Shown here: piece by piece, positions 52,762-61,064 of the stretch | Position numbering within the stretch: position 1 is the stretch's first letter | Layout: each line of letters begins with the position of its first letter | From: an uncultured Chitinophagaceae bacterium | GTDB lineage: Bacteria; Bacteroidota; Bacteroidia; Chitinophagales; Chitinophagaceae | Direction: 5' to 3' | Assembly (NCBI GenBank): GCA_937958995.1 | Contig: CALGAP010000011.1 | Span: 372,001 to 436,000 of the forward strand | DNA: 64,000 nucleotides | Made by a program: the position numbers and the translations under genes | The notes under the pieces: model-generated | What the model was told of the DNA's origin: nothing | The model's input: the letters and a program-made list of their open reading frames with translations, nothing else | The model's database searches: none

Positions 52762-54459
52762 ATGAATCAACTTGTATCGGTCAGAAATTATGCGTTTTTG
52801 GAAGGTGGTGGTGAAATGGGTGAGCTCACAAGAAAATTCGACTGGTCAGAAACTCCGCTGGGTCCTGTTGACGAATGGCCGCAATCCCTAAAAACCACCC
52901 TCGGCATCGTATTGCACTCAGGCTTCCCCATGTTTCTGTGGTGGGGCGAAGAGCTGATACAGTTTTATAATGATGCTTACCGTCCCAGCCTGGGCGATAA
53001 CGGCAAGCATCCTAAAGCACTCGGACAGCGCGGCATCGAATGCTGGCCCGAGATATGGCATATCATTTACCCACTCATATTGCAGGTAAAAACTACCGGC
53101 GAATCATTTTTCCTGGAAGACCAACTGATACCTATCTACCGAAATGGTAAGCTGGAGGATGTGTATTGGACTTTCAGCTATAGCGCCGTATACGGAGAAG
53201 GAGGTGAGATAGCCGGCGTGCTGGTGGTTTGCCACGAAACTACCCGCAAAGTGGAAACACACCGCCGCCTTGAAGAGACCAAGCTGAAACTGGAGCAAAG
53301 CGAGACCAATTTCCGACAGATGGTGAAACAGGCGCCCGTAGCCATGTGCATCCTGCTCGGTGCCGATCACCGCGTGGAGATCGTGAACGACCTGATGCTC
53401 GAAGTATGGGGTAAAACCGCCGAAGCCGTGCTGAACAAACCTGTTTTTGTAAGCGTGCCCGAAGCCAGGCACCAGGGATTGGAAAGCATGCTGGACAGCG
53501 TGTACGCAACAGGCGTACCGGTTGTGGCCAACGAGCGGCCCGTGAATCTCGAGCGCAATGGCAGGATGGAGACGGTTTTCCTGAATTTCGTGTATGAACC
53601 CTACCGAGATGCTACGGGCAAAATATTGGGCGTACTGGCCATCACAATCGATGTTACACCGCAGGTATTGGCGCGGCAAAAGATCGAGGAGATTGTAAGA
53701 GAAAGAACGGCCAGTCTTGAACAGAAAAATGCCGAGCTCTCGCAGTTTGCCTATATCACTTCACACGATCTGCAGGAGCCCGCGCGAAAGATAAGCACCT
53801 TCATCGAAGCGCTGGAACGATCGCTTGGGCAAAATATTGATGCGCGCAGCAAAGAGTATACCCAGAAAATAGACCGCTCTTCGGCTCGCATGCTCACGCT
53901 GATCCGCGACGTGCTGAATTTTTCGCAGCTCACCGCTCACCAGGAAAAGTTGGAACCTGTTGACCTCAACACCATACTGAGCGATGTGATGGCCGATTTT
54001 GAATTATTGATCGAACAAAAAAAATGCACCATCCACCTGGCTGGTGCATTGCCCACCATACATGCGTTACCCGTGCAGATGAGCCAATTGTTCAGCAACC
54101 TCATATCCAATGCCCTCAAATTTTGCCGGCAGGAAGTAGCGCCCGTTATCAGGATTGAACCCTGCAGCGTGCAGCCATCCGATATCGAAACTTACCAGCT
54201 AAAGCCGGGAAGAGAATATATAAAGATCCAATTCTCCGATAATGGCATTGGTTTTTCGCAGGAAAACGCTTCGCAGATCTTCAACATTTTCCAAAGACTT
54301 CATGGCAAGTCGGAATATGCGGGCACAGGTATAGGCCTGGCCATCTGCAAAAAGATCATCGAAAATCACGAAGGCCAGATTGTAGCGAGCTCCGTGCCGG
54401 GGCAGGGTTCTACGTTTACAATCATTTTACCGGTGCATTACCTTTCTCCTACCCAGTGA
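52762..54459 (+). CDS. PAS domain histidine kinase
   Basis: A cytoplasmic-looking 565-residue hybrid-sensor kinase without membrane segments. An N-terminal PAS-like domain (about residues 15-140; FDWSETPLGPVDEWPQSLKT) is followed by a second PAS (about 160-290; FRQMVKQAPVAMCILL), a coiled coil (ASLEQKNAELSQFAYI), then HisKA with phospho-acceptor His335 (TSHDLQEPARKI) and a HATPase with FSDNGIGFS and GTGIGLAICKKI. The ATG at 52762 or an overlapping GTG at 52756 may start it. It works with the preceding response regulator. The 3' end overlaps the convergent aldo/keto reductase by 22 bases. Confidence 0.93.
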   Translation: MNQLVSVRNYAFLEGGGEMGELTRKFDWSETPLGPVDEWPQSLKTTLGIVLHSGFPMFLWWGEELIQFYNDAYRPSLGDNGKHPKALGQRGIECWPEIWHIIYPLILQVKTTGESFFLEDQLIPIYRNGKLEDVYWTFSYSAVYGEGGEIAGVLVVCHETTRKVETHRRLEETKLKLEQSETNFRQMVKQAPVAMCILLGADHRVEIVNDLMLEVWGKTAEAVLNKPVFVSVPEARHQGLESMLDSVYATGVPVVANERPVNLERNGRMETVFLNFVYEPYRDATGKILGVLAITIDVTPQVLARQKIEEIVRERTASLEQKNAELSQFAYITSHDLQEPARKISTFIEALERSLGQNIDARSKEYTQKIDRSSARMLTLIRDVLNFSQLTAHQEKLEPVDLNTILSDVMADFELLIEQKKCTIHLAGALPTIHALPVQMSQLFSNLISNALKFCRQEVAPVIRIEPCSVQPSDIETYQLKPGREYIKIQFSDNGIGFSQENASQIFNIFQRLHGKSEYAGTGIGLAICKKIIENHEGQIVASSVPGQGSTFTIILPVHYLSPTQ

Positions 54460-55436
54460 GGGTAAATGAGCGGAATGGCGCTGACCTTGTCAAGCTTTTC
54501 AATTTGTTCAGGCGATAGACTCCACCCCACCGCGCCGATATTGTCTATTAATTGCCGCTCATTGCGCGCGCCAATCACGATATTGGATACCGTTGGTTTA
54601 TGCAGCAGCCAGTTGATGGCCACCTGCGGAATACTCTTGCCCGTTTCAGCAGCGATCTCTTCCAGGCAATCTACCACGTCGCATAAATAGTCATCCGGCA
54701 CCATTGGTCCGCCTTCGCCGCCACCGGATTGTATGCGGCCTTCTCCCGCAATTCCGTTTCGCCTGATTTTTCCCGTTAGCCTTCCCCAACCCAGCGGGCT
54801 CCATACCATTAATCCTACGCGCTGGTCTTGCAGCAGGGGCATCAACTCCTGTTCATAATCTCTGCCGATGAGCGAGTAATATCCCTGGTACACGATATAC
54901 TTTTCCCAACTGTTTCTTTCTGAAATGGACAATGATTTCATCAGCTGCCAGGCGGTAAAATTGGAAGCTCCGATATAGCGCACTTTTCCGCTTTTCACCA
55001 TCGTATCGAGAGTGGATAAAGTTTCTTCCATTGGCGTCTTGGCATCAAATCCGTGCATAAAATAGAGATCGATATAGTCTGTCTCCAGCCGGCGCAGACT
55101 CTCATCCAATGCTTTCATTAAATGATAGCGCGAAGAGCCTTTGTCGTTCACGTCATCTCCCATACTGAAGGTGCCTTTGGTGGCAATTATGGTTTTGTGG
55201 CGACGGCCTTTTACGGCCTTGCCTAATACGGATTCTGCATCACCCAGAGAATATACATTGGCTGTGTCGAAAAAATTAATGCCGTAATCCAGGCAGATAT
55301 CCACCACCCGCGATGCTTCGGCTACGCCTGTATTGCCCCATTTTTTAAAATCTTCTGTTGTGCCTGCAAAGGTGGCGGTGCCCAGGCTGAGAACTGGCAC
55401 CCGCAATCCGCTGTTTCCAAGATTCCTGTATTCCAT
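54438..55436 (-). CDS. Aldo/keto reductase
   Basis: A 332-residue NADPH-dependent reductase of the voltage-gated-potassium-channel-beta-like group (opening EYRNLGNSGLRVPVLSLGTA). The tetrad residues are Asp and Tyr in FFDTANVYSLGDAE, Lys in IIATKGTF, His in YFMHGFDA. Unlike the reductase at 24273, it has the canonical His. A CRP-type palindrome ends 82 bases upstream of the start, and the Crp/Fnr gene is immediately upstream on the same strand. Confidence 0.92.
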   Translation of the reverse strand: MEYRNLGNSGLRVPVLSLGTATFAGTTEDFKKWGNTGVAEASRVVDICLDYGINFFDTANVYSLGDAESVLGKAVKGRRHKTIIATKGTFSMGDDVNDKGSSRYHLMKALDESLRRLETDYIDLYFMHGFDAKTPMEETLSTLDTMVKSGKVRYIGASNFTAWQLMKSLSISERNSWEKYIVYQGYYSLIGRDYEQELMPLLQDQRVGLMVWSPLGWGRLTGKIRRNGIAGEGRIQSGGGEGGPMVPDDYLCDVVDCLEEIAAETGKSIPQVAINWLLHKPTVSNIVIGARNERQLIDNIGAVGWSLSPEQIEKLDKVSAIPLIYPHWVGER

Positions 55437-55517
55437 GGCTATACTGTTTTAGTAAATAATCATGGCAAATCTCAGCTGCGGCGGCAAGACAAAAAATGAC
55501 AAAGCGCACAAAAAAAA

Positions 55518-55533
55518 TGTGACAATTATCACA
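55518..55533 (-). promoter_or_regulatory. CRP-type palindromic operator
   Basis: TGTGACAATTATCACA is a perfect match to the TGTGA-N6-TCACA consensus of E. coli CRP, a palindrome of the classic half-site. It abuts the stop codon of the Crp/Fnr gene and lies 82 bases upstream of the aldo/keto reductase start. The regulator next to it has SRETLSRLLL in its recognition helix, close to the CRP sequence that reads GTGA. Confidence 0.6.
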
Positions 55534-56100
55534 CTACTGCAACAGCAGTCGGCTCAGCGTTTCGCGCGACACGCCGAGGTAGGATGCGATCAGTTTTTTT
55601 GGCACACGTTGAATCAGACCGGGATTTTTGGTGACCAGTTCGTGGTAACGGTCAGCGGCACTGCTGGTAATAAAACATTGTATGCGACGTTGCAGATGAA
55701 TGGTTTGCTCAATCGCCTTTCGCCGGAAAAAGTATTGCATCTTATCCAACTGCGAACAAAGCTTTTCAAAATTATCCAGGCTGATGGCCAGCGTGTCGCA
55801 ATCTTCGAGACAACAAATATTAATGGTGGCTTTTTGCTGGAGATGAAAAGCCTGCAAATCCGTGATCCAGTTATTATCCATGCTTAGCTCCAGGATGTGT
55901 TCGCGGCCATCATCTTCCACCACAAACGATTTGGTCAACCCACGCTCCAGGAAATACAGGTACGGCACACTATTTTCTTCCTGCGCTATAAACTGGTGCT
56001 TGCGAAATTTTTTTTCAGTGAAAGCAGCAAGCACCAACTCAAATTCGGGATCGGTCAATGAAATGATGGATTCGATCTGTGATCTTAATGACTGGCTCAT
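55534..56100 (-). CDS. Crp/Fnr family transcriptional regulator
   Basis: A 188-residue regulator: an N-terminal cyclic-nucleotide-binding-like beta-barrel (VPYLYFLERGLTKSF; HILELSMDNNWITDLQAFH) and a C-terminal helix-turn-helix (RVPKKLIASYLGVSRETLSR). There are no clustered N-terminal cysteines as in FNR, and the cAMP-binding residues are not obvious. It is the last gene of an operon with a peroxiredoxin and a DsbA-like protein, so it may respond to peroxide or thiol stress. Confidence 0.92.
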   Translation of the reverse strand: MSQSLRSQIESIISLTDPEFELVLAAFTEKKFRKHQFIAQEENSVPYLYFLERGLTKSFVVEDDGREHILELSMDNNWITDLQAFHLQQKATINICCLEDCDTLAISLDNFEKLCSQLDKMQYFFRRKAIEQTIHLQRRIQCFITSSAADRYHELVTKNPGLIQRVPKKLIASYLGVSRETLSRLLLQ

Positions 56101-56143
56101 GCAGGGGATAACAGTCGGGGCGGGGAATTGTTTGGCCTGATTG

Positions 56144-56683
56144 CTATTTTACAGACAGTTCGCCCAACACGCTGCGAAGATGCTCCAGCAGATGATAGTC
56201 ACTCCAGTGGTCTTCGTATTTTATTCCGTTGATAAAAAAGGTGGGAGTCCTGTTTACACCGCTTCTCAAACCGCTTTCAAAATCCTTACTTACTTTAGCC
56301 ATCAGCACCTGGTCCTGCATATCCGTTTTGAAACGATCGGGGTCGAGGCCGAGAATCACTCCGAATTGAATAAACTTATCAGCGTCAAGTGATCGTTGGT
56401 TTTCAAAAATGATATCGTGCATTTCCCAGAACCTGTTTTGCCTGGCAGCGGCTTCAGTAGCCAGGGCCGCCGGGAAAGCATTGGGGTGAATTTTACGGAG
56501 CGGAAAATTCCTGAATACAAATTTCAGGTCGCTGCCCAGTATTTTCTGTATATTTTTTACTATGGGGTATGCGCGGCCGCAATAGGGACATTCATAGTCG
56601 CCAAATTCTACCAGCTCTATCAACGCCGCCGGGTTTCCGTAGCTATTATCAATAATGCTAACGGGTGGAATTAGTTGTGTCAT
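56144..56683 (-). CDS. DsbA family thioredoxin-like oxidoreductase
   Basis: A 179-residue thioredoxin-fold protein with the active site CPYC in VEFGDYECPYCGRAYP, and the cis-proline region NRTPTFFINGIKYED. No signal peptide is visible, so it is probably cytoplasmic, unlike classical DsbA; an FrnE-like or 2-hydroxychromene-isomerase-like relative is possible. Its start codon overlaps the peroxiredoxin stop by 4 bases, suggesting it reduces that peroxiredoxin or is coupled to it. Confidence 0.88.
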   Translation of the reverse strand: MTQLIPPVSIIDNSYGNPAALIELVEFGDYECPYCGRAYPIVKNIQKILGSDLKFVFRNFPLRKIHPNAFPAALATEAAARQNRFWEMHDIIFENQRSLDADKFIQFGVILGLDPDRFKTDMQDQVLMAKVSKDFESGLRSGVNRTPTFFINGIKYEDHWSDYHLLEHLRSVLGELSVK

Positions 56684-57156
56684 TGTATTACCATTTTTAA
56701 ATTATCAATTTCTTCTAACGCGTTCAGTATTCCGTCCGCGCCGGGATTTATTCCTACCGGCGAGAGATAACTCCAGCGAATCACGCTGTTTTCATCAATA
56801 ACGTACAACGCGCGTTTACTTTCGCCTGTGCCCGCATCGTACACCTGATACAATCTTGCCACTTCACCTTTTGGTTCGAAGTCGGACAATAAGGGAAAAT
56901 GGAAATGACGGTCTTCAATAAATGCGAGGTGACTCCATTTACTGTCAACAGACACTCCCACAACCATTGCATTGTGTCGTGCAAAATATTTCCCCATCTC
57001 ATTGTACAGGCTCATCTGGTCGCCGCACACCGGGCTCCAGTCGGCCGGGTAAAATGCCAGTACCACTTTTTTTCCTTTCAGTTCACTGAGCCTGAGCTTT
57101 TGATCCGGTGTTGAAAAAAGTTCAAAATCGGGTGCCAATATTCCAATCGGTAACAT
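56680..57156 (-). CDS. Peroxiredoxin (AhpC/TSA family)
   Basis: A 158-residue thiol peroxidase. The peroxidatic cysteine is in FYPADWSPVCGDQM, the usual position in AhpE/Bcp-like enzymes, and there is a typical opening GILAPDFELFSTPDQ. No clear resolving cysteine is seen in the C-terminal half, suggesting a 1-Cys type that needs an outside reductant, possibly the coupled DsbA-like protein. It heads a three-gene operon. An 11-bp inverted repeat lies 37 bases upstream of the start. Confidence 0.92.
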   Translation of the reverse strand: MLPIGILAPDFELFSTPDQKLRLSELKGKKVVLAFYPADWSPVCGDQMSLYNEMGKYFARHNAMVVGVSVDSKWSHLAFIEDRHFHFPLLSDFEPKGEVARLYQVYDAGTGESKRALYVIDENSVIRWSYLSPVGINPGADGILNALEEIDNLKMVIQ

Positions 57157-57192
57157 ATCAGTTGAATTATTTTTTTACAATAAGTTTTAAAC

Positions 57193-57220
57193 GAATGCCT
57201 TTGATGATACAAAGGCATTC
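57193..57220. promoter_or_regulatory. 11-bp inverted repeat upstream of the peroxiredoxin operon
   Basis: GAATGCCTTTG / CAAAGGCATTC, a perfect 11-bp inverted repeat with a six-base spacer, between the alpha/beta hydrolase stop and the peroxiredoxin start. It has no good T-run on either strand, so an operator is more likely than a terminator. The sensor might be the operon's own Crp/Fnr protein. Confidence 0.5.
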
Positions 57221-57271
57221 ATAGGCCAAAACATCCTGTCTTCTTTTTTAATCCTTTATAACGGCCTCAAA

Positions 57272-58048
57272 CTACAGTGTGCCTGCAGCAGCAGCAATAA
57301 AATCCGCTACTTCGCCGGGCTGCGATACCATCGGTACGTGACCGGCGTTTAATTCCAGCGTTTTGGCCTTTATAATTTTTGATTTGAAGCGTTGCAGATC
57401 GGGATTGATCATGCCGTCTTTAGCAGAGATTATTTGCCAAACGGGTTTTGTCTTCCAGGCGGGGTCATTCACTTTTTGCGTGGTAATGACAGCGGCCCAG
57501 GGAACCTGTGTAGCAAATATAATTTTGCGTTCTTCATCTGTTGCATCCTGTGCAAAATACTCGTTAACTGCCTTTTCGGGCAGCGATAAAAATCCGTCAT
57601 CACTTAGCTGGAAGAATTTTTCTACTCCGGTTGTAGGCATGGCAGCATTTATGTCGGAAGCGCTTTGTCCGTCTTCAGGCACCAGCGCAGAGACATATAC
57701 CAGGCCGGCTACTTGAGGATCCTTACCGGCTTCAGAAATAATCAATCCCGCATAGGAATGACCCACCAATAAAACAGGACCATCCATTTGTGCAATAGCG
57801 CGTTTCGCGGCAGCCACGTCTTCCTCAAAAGTCGTCAGCGGATTTTGCGCGGCAATTACATGATAACCTTTTGCCTGCAATTTGCTCACCACTTTCGACC
57901 AACTGCTACCGTCGGCAAAGGCGCCATGCACCAGCACGATATTTTTTACACCTTTAGGTATTGGCTGTGATTTCGCGGGCTGTGGCACTGCGAGTATACT
58001 CGAGGCCACCATCATTACAAATGATGAAAGTTGATTGCTAATAAGCAT
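57272..58048 (-). CDS. Alpha/beta hydrolase, exported
   Basis: A 258-residue alpha/beta hydrolase from the ATG at 58048. A signal peptide (QLSSFVMMVASSILAV) is followed by the oxyanion-hole region IVLVHGAFADGSSW, the nucleophile elbow VGHSYAGLI, and the catalytic His in LNAGHVPMVSQP. It resembles the group of AB hydrolases often annotated as esterase-like from stress operons. A 65-residue ORF ends 29 bases upstream. Confidence 0.88.
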   Translation of the reverse strand: MLISNQLSSFVMMVASSILAVPQPAKSQPIPKGVKNIVLVHGAFADGSSWSKVVSKLQAKGYHVIAAQNPLTTFEEDVAAAKRAIAQMDGPVLLVGHSYAGLIISEAGKDPQVAGLVYVSALVPEDGQSASDINAAMPTTGVEKFFQLSDDGFLSLPEKAVNEYFAQDATDEERKIIFATQVPWAAVITTQKVNDPAWKTKPVWQIISAKDGMINPDLQRFKSKIIKAKTLELNAGHVPMVSQPGEVADFIAAAAGTL

Positions 58049-58077
58049 AACATAAATTTTAAAAGTTGATAATTGTT

Positions 58078-58275
58078 TTATTCGCACACGTTTTCAAGAG
58101 GGACATGTTCATCGCGGCGTATTTCCAGCGGTTGATCTTTCATGCGCGCGCCATCATCCAGGAATTCAAGTCCATCGCCTACATTCACTTCATGATGACG
58201 GGGGTAAATGCTTTCCTGGATTTCGCCTGTGCGCAGGCTGGCGGGATCATTGGCGAAAGTTTCATGCTTGTTCAT
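58078..58275 (-). CDS. Hypothetical small protein (65 aa)
   Basis: A short, strongly hydrophilic ORF (MNKHETFANDPASLRTGEIQ... ending PLENVCE) with no membrane segment, located 29 bases upstream of the alpha/beta hydrolase on the same strand. The amino-acid composition looks protein-like rather than random. No family is recognised and no strong ribosome binding site is visible. Confidence 0.5.
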   Translation of the reverse strand: MNKHETFANDPASLRTGEIQESIYPRHHEVNVGDGLEFLDDGARMKDQPLEIRRDEHVPLENVCE

Positions 58276-58324
58276 GACTATTAATTTTTAAAATGAGCAA
58301 TAGCTTGCCTGCCGCATCGCTGTG

Positions 58325-58435
58325 TAGCTGATCGGTTGTCGCGGGGACGCCGCGCCGACGTTGGTTTGTCCCATGCACGAACGGGTGGAAAGTGCATGCC
58401 CCTACAGCTGCCTCAACGAGCTGACACCCGTCATC
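58325..58435. repeat. GC-rich palindromic spacer
   Basis: A spacer richer in G and C than its neighbours, with nested inverted repeats: GCGG-GGACG-CCGC near 58341 and CATGCAC (58372-58378) pairing with GTGCATG (58392-58398). It looks like a dispersed palindromic element, but only one copy is in this window. Confidence 0.35.
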
Positions 58436-58460
58436 TTCGTTTACGGAAGGCTTACCGGCA

Positions 58461-59237
58461 TTACTGCGGTGCTGCTACTTTGGGCTTTGAAAGATGCGTC
58501 TGCAACCATTCTTTAAACCTGGTAATGCCTATGCGTGGATTCTTGCTGGCAGGCACCAACGATTCATCTTTTAGTTCAGCTCCAAAATAGCGTACACTGT
58601 TATCTTCAACCAGGCTGCGCTGATCATCGTTGGCATTCATAAAGTAGCGAATGAAATCGTACATAGTAAAGCGTTCTGGACCGGCCACTTCTACCGTAGT
58701 GTTGATCGGCTTTCCCAGTACTATGTCCGCCAGTTCAGCCACTGTATCGTCTGCCGCTATCGGTTGAAAAGCAGCCGATGAAATGCGCACTTCATTCTCT
58801 GTGGCGGTTTCATCCGCAATTCGGCCGGCGAATTCAAAAAATTGCGTCGACCGCAGAATGGTATATGAAATACCCGACACCTTTATCATTTCTTCCTGCA
58901 TCAGCTTTGCCCGCATGTAACCACTTTCGGCCAGGCGGTCGCTGCCCACCACCGAAAGGGCCACATAGTGTTTAACACCGGCATACAGCGCCGCCGACAA
59001 AAGATTGCTCGTAGATTTTTGAAAAAAATCCATTACTGCTTTGGCCTCAAACGAACGTGAATTGGAAACATCTACCACCACGTCTGCATCCTTCAGCGCC
59101 CTGGCAAGACCTACGCCCGTAATGGTATTGATGCCCGAGTCGGGCGAGGCCGCTATCACTGTATGCTGCTGAGCCAGCAGCTTTGCCACCAGCTTGGAAC
59201 CAATAAGGCCGGTACCGCCAATTACTGTAATTTTCAT
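58461..59237 (-). CDS. SDR family NAD(P)H-binding protein (NmrA-like)
   Basis: A 258-residue atypical SDR from the ATG at 59237 (MKITVIGGTGLIGSKLVAKL), with the TGxxGxxG motif. The core has HYVALSVVGSDRLAESGYM and SYTILRSTQFFEF, typical of NmrA-like reductases and regulators. The relative at 50387-51313 shares the fold but not the sequence detail. Its substrate is unknown. An upstream extension of about 27 codons is possible but unlikely. Confidence 0.88.
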   Translation of the reverse strand: MKITVIGGTGLIGSKLVAKLLAQQHTVIAASPDSGINTITGVGLARALKDADVVVDVSNSRSFEAKAVMDFFQKSTSNLLSAALYAGVKHYVALSVVGSDRLAESGYMRAKLMQEEMIKVSGISYTILRSTQFFEFAGRIADETATENEVRISSAAFQPIAADDTVAELADIVLGKPINTTVEVAGPERFTMYDFIRYFMNANDDQRSLVEDNSVRYFGAELKDESLVPASKNPRIGITRFKEWLQTHLSKPKVAAPQ

Positions 59238-59348
59238 AACTGTCTTTTTATGATTAATAATTAGTTTCAGATGCTTTATTTTCTGATCCGTTTTCCAGTC
59301 TGAAATTGTCCTCCTCAAATCGGAAATCGTATCATTGATGTTAAAAGC

Positions 59349-59459
59349 CTACCACAAATCTTCAGGACAACCCGCCGCAACACAGTCTTCCGTGTATACT
59401 ACCGGCTCTTCTATAATTGCTTCAGCTTGTTCATCCGGATAAAATTTTAAAATGTTCAT
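59349..59459 (-). CDS. Hypothetical 36-residue Cys-containing peptide
   Basis: ATG at 59459 to TAG at 59349 encodes a 36-residue acidic peptide (opening MNILKFYPDEQAEAIIEEP, ending CVAAGCPEDLW). It is 111 bases upstream of the NmrA-like start on the same strand. The two cysteines five residues apart and the aromatic end are suggestive of a small redox or metal-binding peptide, or a precursor peptide, but no family is recognised and no ribosome binding site is strong. Confidence 0.4.
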   Translation of the reverse strand: MNILKFYPDEQAEAIIEEPVVYTEDCVAAGCPEDLW

Positions 59460-59680
59460 AAGACTTGATTTATCGGTTAAGTATTCCCTTTTTCCTTCGT
59501 GTATTAATCCGGGTCACCAATGCCGTACCAAAAAAACAGAGGGTTGGTTTGCAACATTTTAATTTTTGTCCCGGAAAAAAAATCTTGATATTTCAAGAAC
59601 AGTTTTAAAATATCGTTACGGCCCTTTCGAAATGCAATGATTTATTGTTTAGATATATAACTGTTGTATTTTTATGTGAG

Positions 59681-61054
59681 ATGAAAACAAAAATCCTGAT
59701 AGTAGAAGATCAGTTTATTGAGGCAAAAAGCCTCAATGTAATTTTAACCAACGCAGGATATAACACTTGCACTATCGCCAGGTCTGTTGATGCTGCATTG
59801 ACGATTATCGAAAAAGAAAAACCAGATTTAGTACTGGTCGATATTTTTTTACAAGGTGAAGGCACCGGCATCGATCTTGGCAGAATACTAAATAGCAGAA
59901 ACATTGCCTTTGTTTATTTGTCGGCTAATTCTAACAGGCAAATACTAGAAGCCGCGAAGCCAACCAAGCCTTATGGCTTTATGGTAAAACCATTTCGCGC
60001 AAAGGATGTATTGATCATGCTCGATGTAGCACTTTATCTCCACAAGAACCGGATTCCGGATGATAACTACAATGTCAAACCGAACTCAGCTGACAAGCCC
60101 GCAATGCCACCGGAGTTCAGTCATCTGGTTGGACAAAGTCCCCGGTTTCTCGAATCGATTGAACGCGCACGTAGGGTGGGCGCCACCGACACGTCCGTAT
60201 TAATACTGGGAGAAAGCGGTACGGGCAAGGAACTGGTTGCACAGTCAATTCACAAAGCTTCTGTACGGCGTCACAAACCATTTGTGGTGGTAAACTGCGG
60301 TACGCTGCCTGCCAACCTGATTGAATCCGATCTCTTCGGTCATGAAAAAGGTGCCTTCACCGGCGCCGTTATGCGAAGAGAAGGCAAGTTTGAACTGGCA
60401 GATGGCGGCACAATCTTCCTCGACGAAATAGGCGAGCTACCTCTCGAATTACAGGTAAAATTTCTGCGCGTATTGCAGGAAAAAGAAATTGAACCTGTGG
60501 GTGGCAAACCGCGCAAGGTAAACGTACGTGTGTTGGCCGCTACCAATAAAGACCTTGAAGAAGAAGTAGCCGCCGGCCGCTTTCGCATTGACCTTTACTA
60601 TCGGTTAAATGTTTTTCCATTGACGATGCCATCACTACGTGAAAGAAAAGAAGATATTGTCCCGCTGAGCAATCATTTCTTAAAAAAGTATAGTGCCCAG
60701 GCAGGAAAGCCCACTCCTACACTATCAGAAGAGGCCAGGGAAATACTTCTCAACTACAACTGGCCGGGCAATATAAGAGAACTCGAAAATACCATTCAGC
60801 GAAATTTAGTGCTTGCTAATGGACCCATTTTGACATCTCTTGAAATACCAGTTTCAAAAGCCATTCCCGACACAATTAATACAAGCAAGAACGGATTTAA
60901 AACTATACTCGAAAATGAACGCGATCATATACTGGCGGTTCTGGAAAGTACAAATTGGAAAATCTCCGGAAAGGGAGGCGCAGCAGAAATTCTCGATATC
61001 AATGTAAATACATTAAACTCAAGAATGAAGAAGCTGGGCATTGCACGGAAATAA
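59681..61054 (+). CDS. Sigma-54-dependent response regulator
   Basis: NtrC-family activator of 457 residues from the ATG at 59681 (MKTKILIVEDQFIEAKS). The receiver domain has Asp54 (VLVDIFLQGEG). The AAA+ domain has Walker A GESGTGKE (177-184), the sigma-54 contact GAFTGA (224-229) and Walker B GGTIFLDEIGELP. A Fis-type DNA-binding end contains AAEILDINVNTLNSRMKKLG. It pairs with the TPR-kinase whose gene starts 10 bases later. The genome must therefore have rpoN; targets are unknown. Confidence 0.95.
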   Translation: MKTKILIVEDQFIEAKSLNVILTNAGYNTCTIARSVDAALTIIEKEKPDLVLVDIFLQGEGTGIDLGRILNSRNIAFVYLSANSNRQILEAAKPTKPYGFMVKPFRAKDVLIMLDVALYLHKNRIPDDNYNVKPNSADKPAMPPEFSHLVGQSPRFLESIERARRVGATDTSVLILGESGTGKELVAQSIHKASVRRHKPFVVVNCGTLPANLIESDLFGHEKGAFTGAVMRREGKFELADGGTIFLDEIGELPLELQVKFLRVLQEKEIEPVGGKPRKVNVRVLAATNKDLEEEVAAGRFRIDLYYRLNVFPLTMPSLRERKEDIVPLSNHFLKKYSAQAGKPTPTLSEEAREILLNYNWPGNIRELENTIQRNLVLANGPILTSLEIPVSKAIPDTINTSKNGFKTILENERDHILAVLESTNWKISGKGGAAEILDINVNTLNSRMKKLGIARK

Positions 61055-61064
61055 ACCCAGACAC

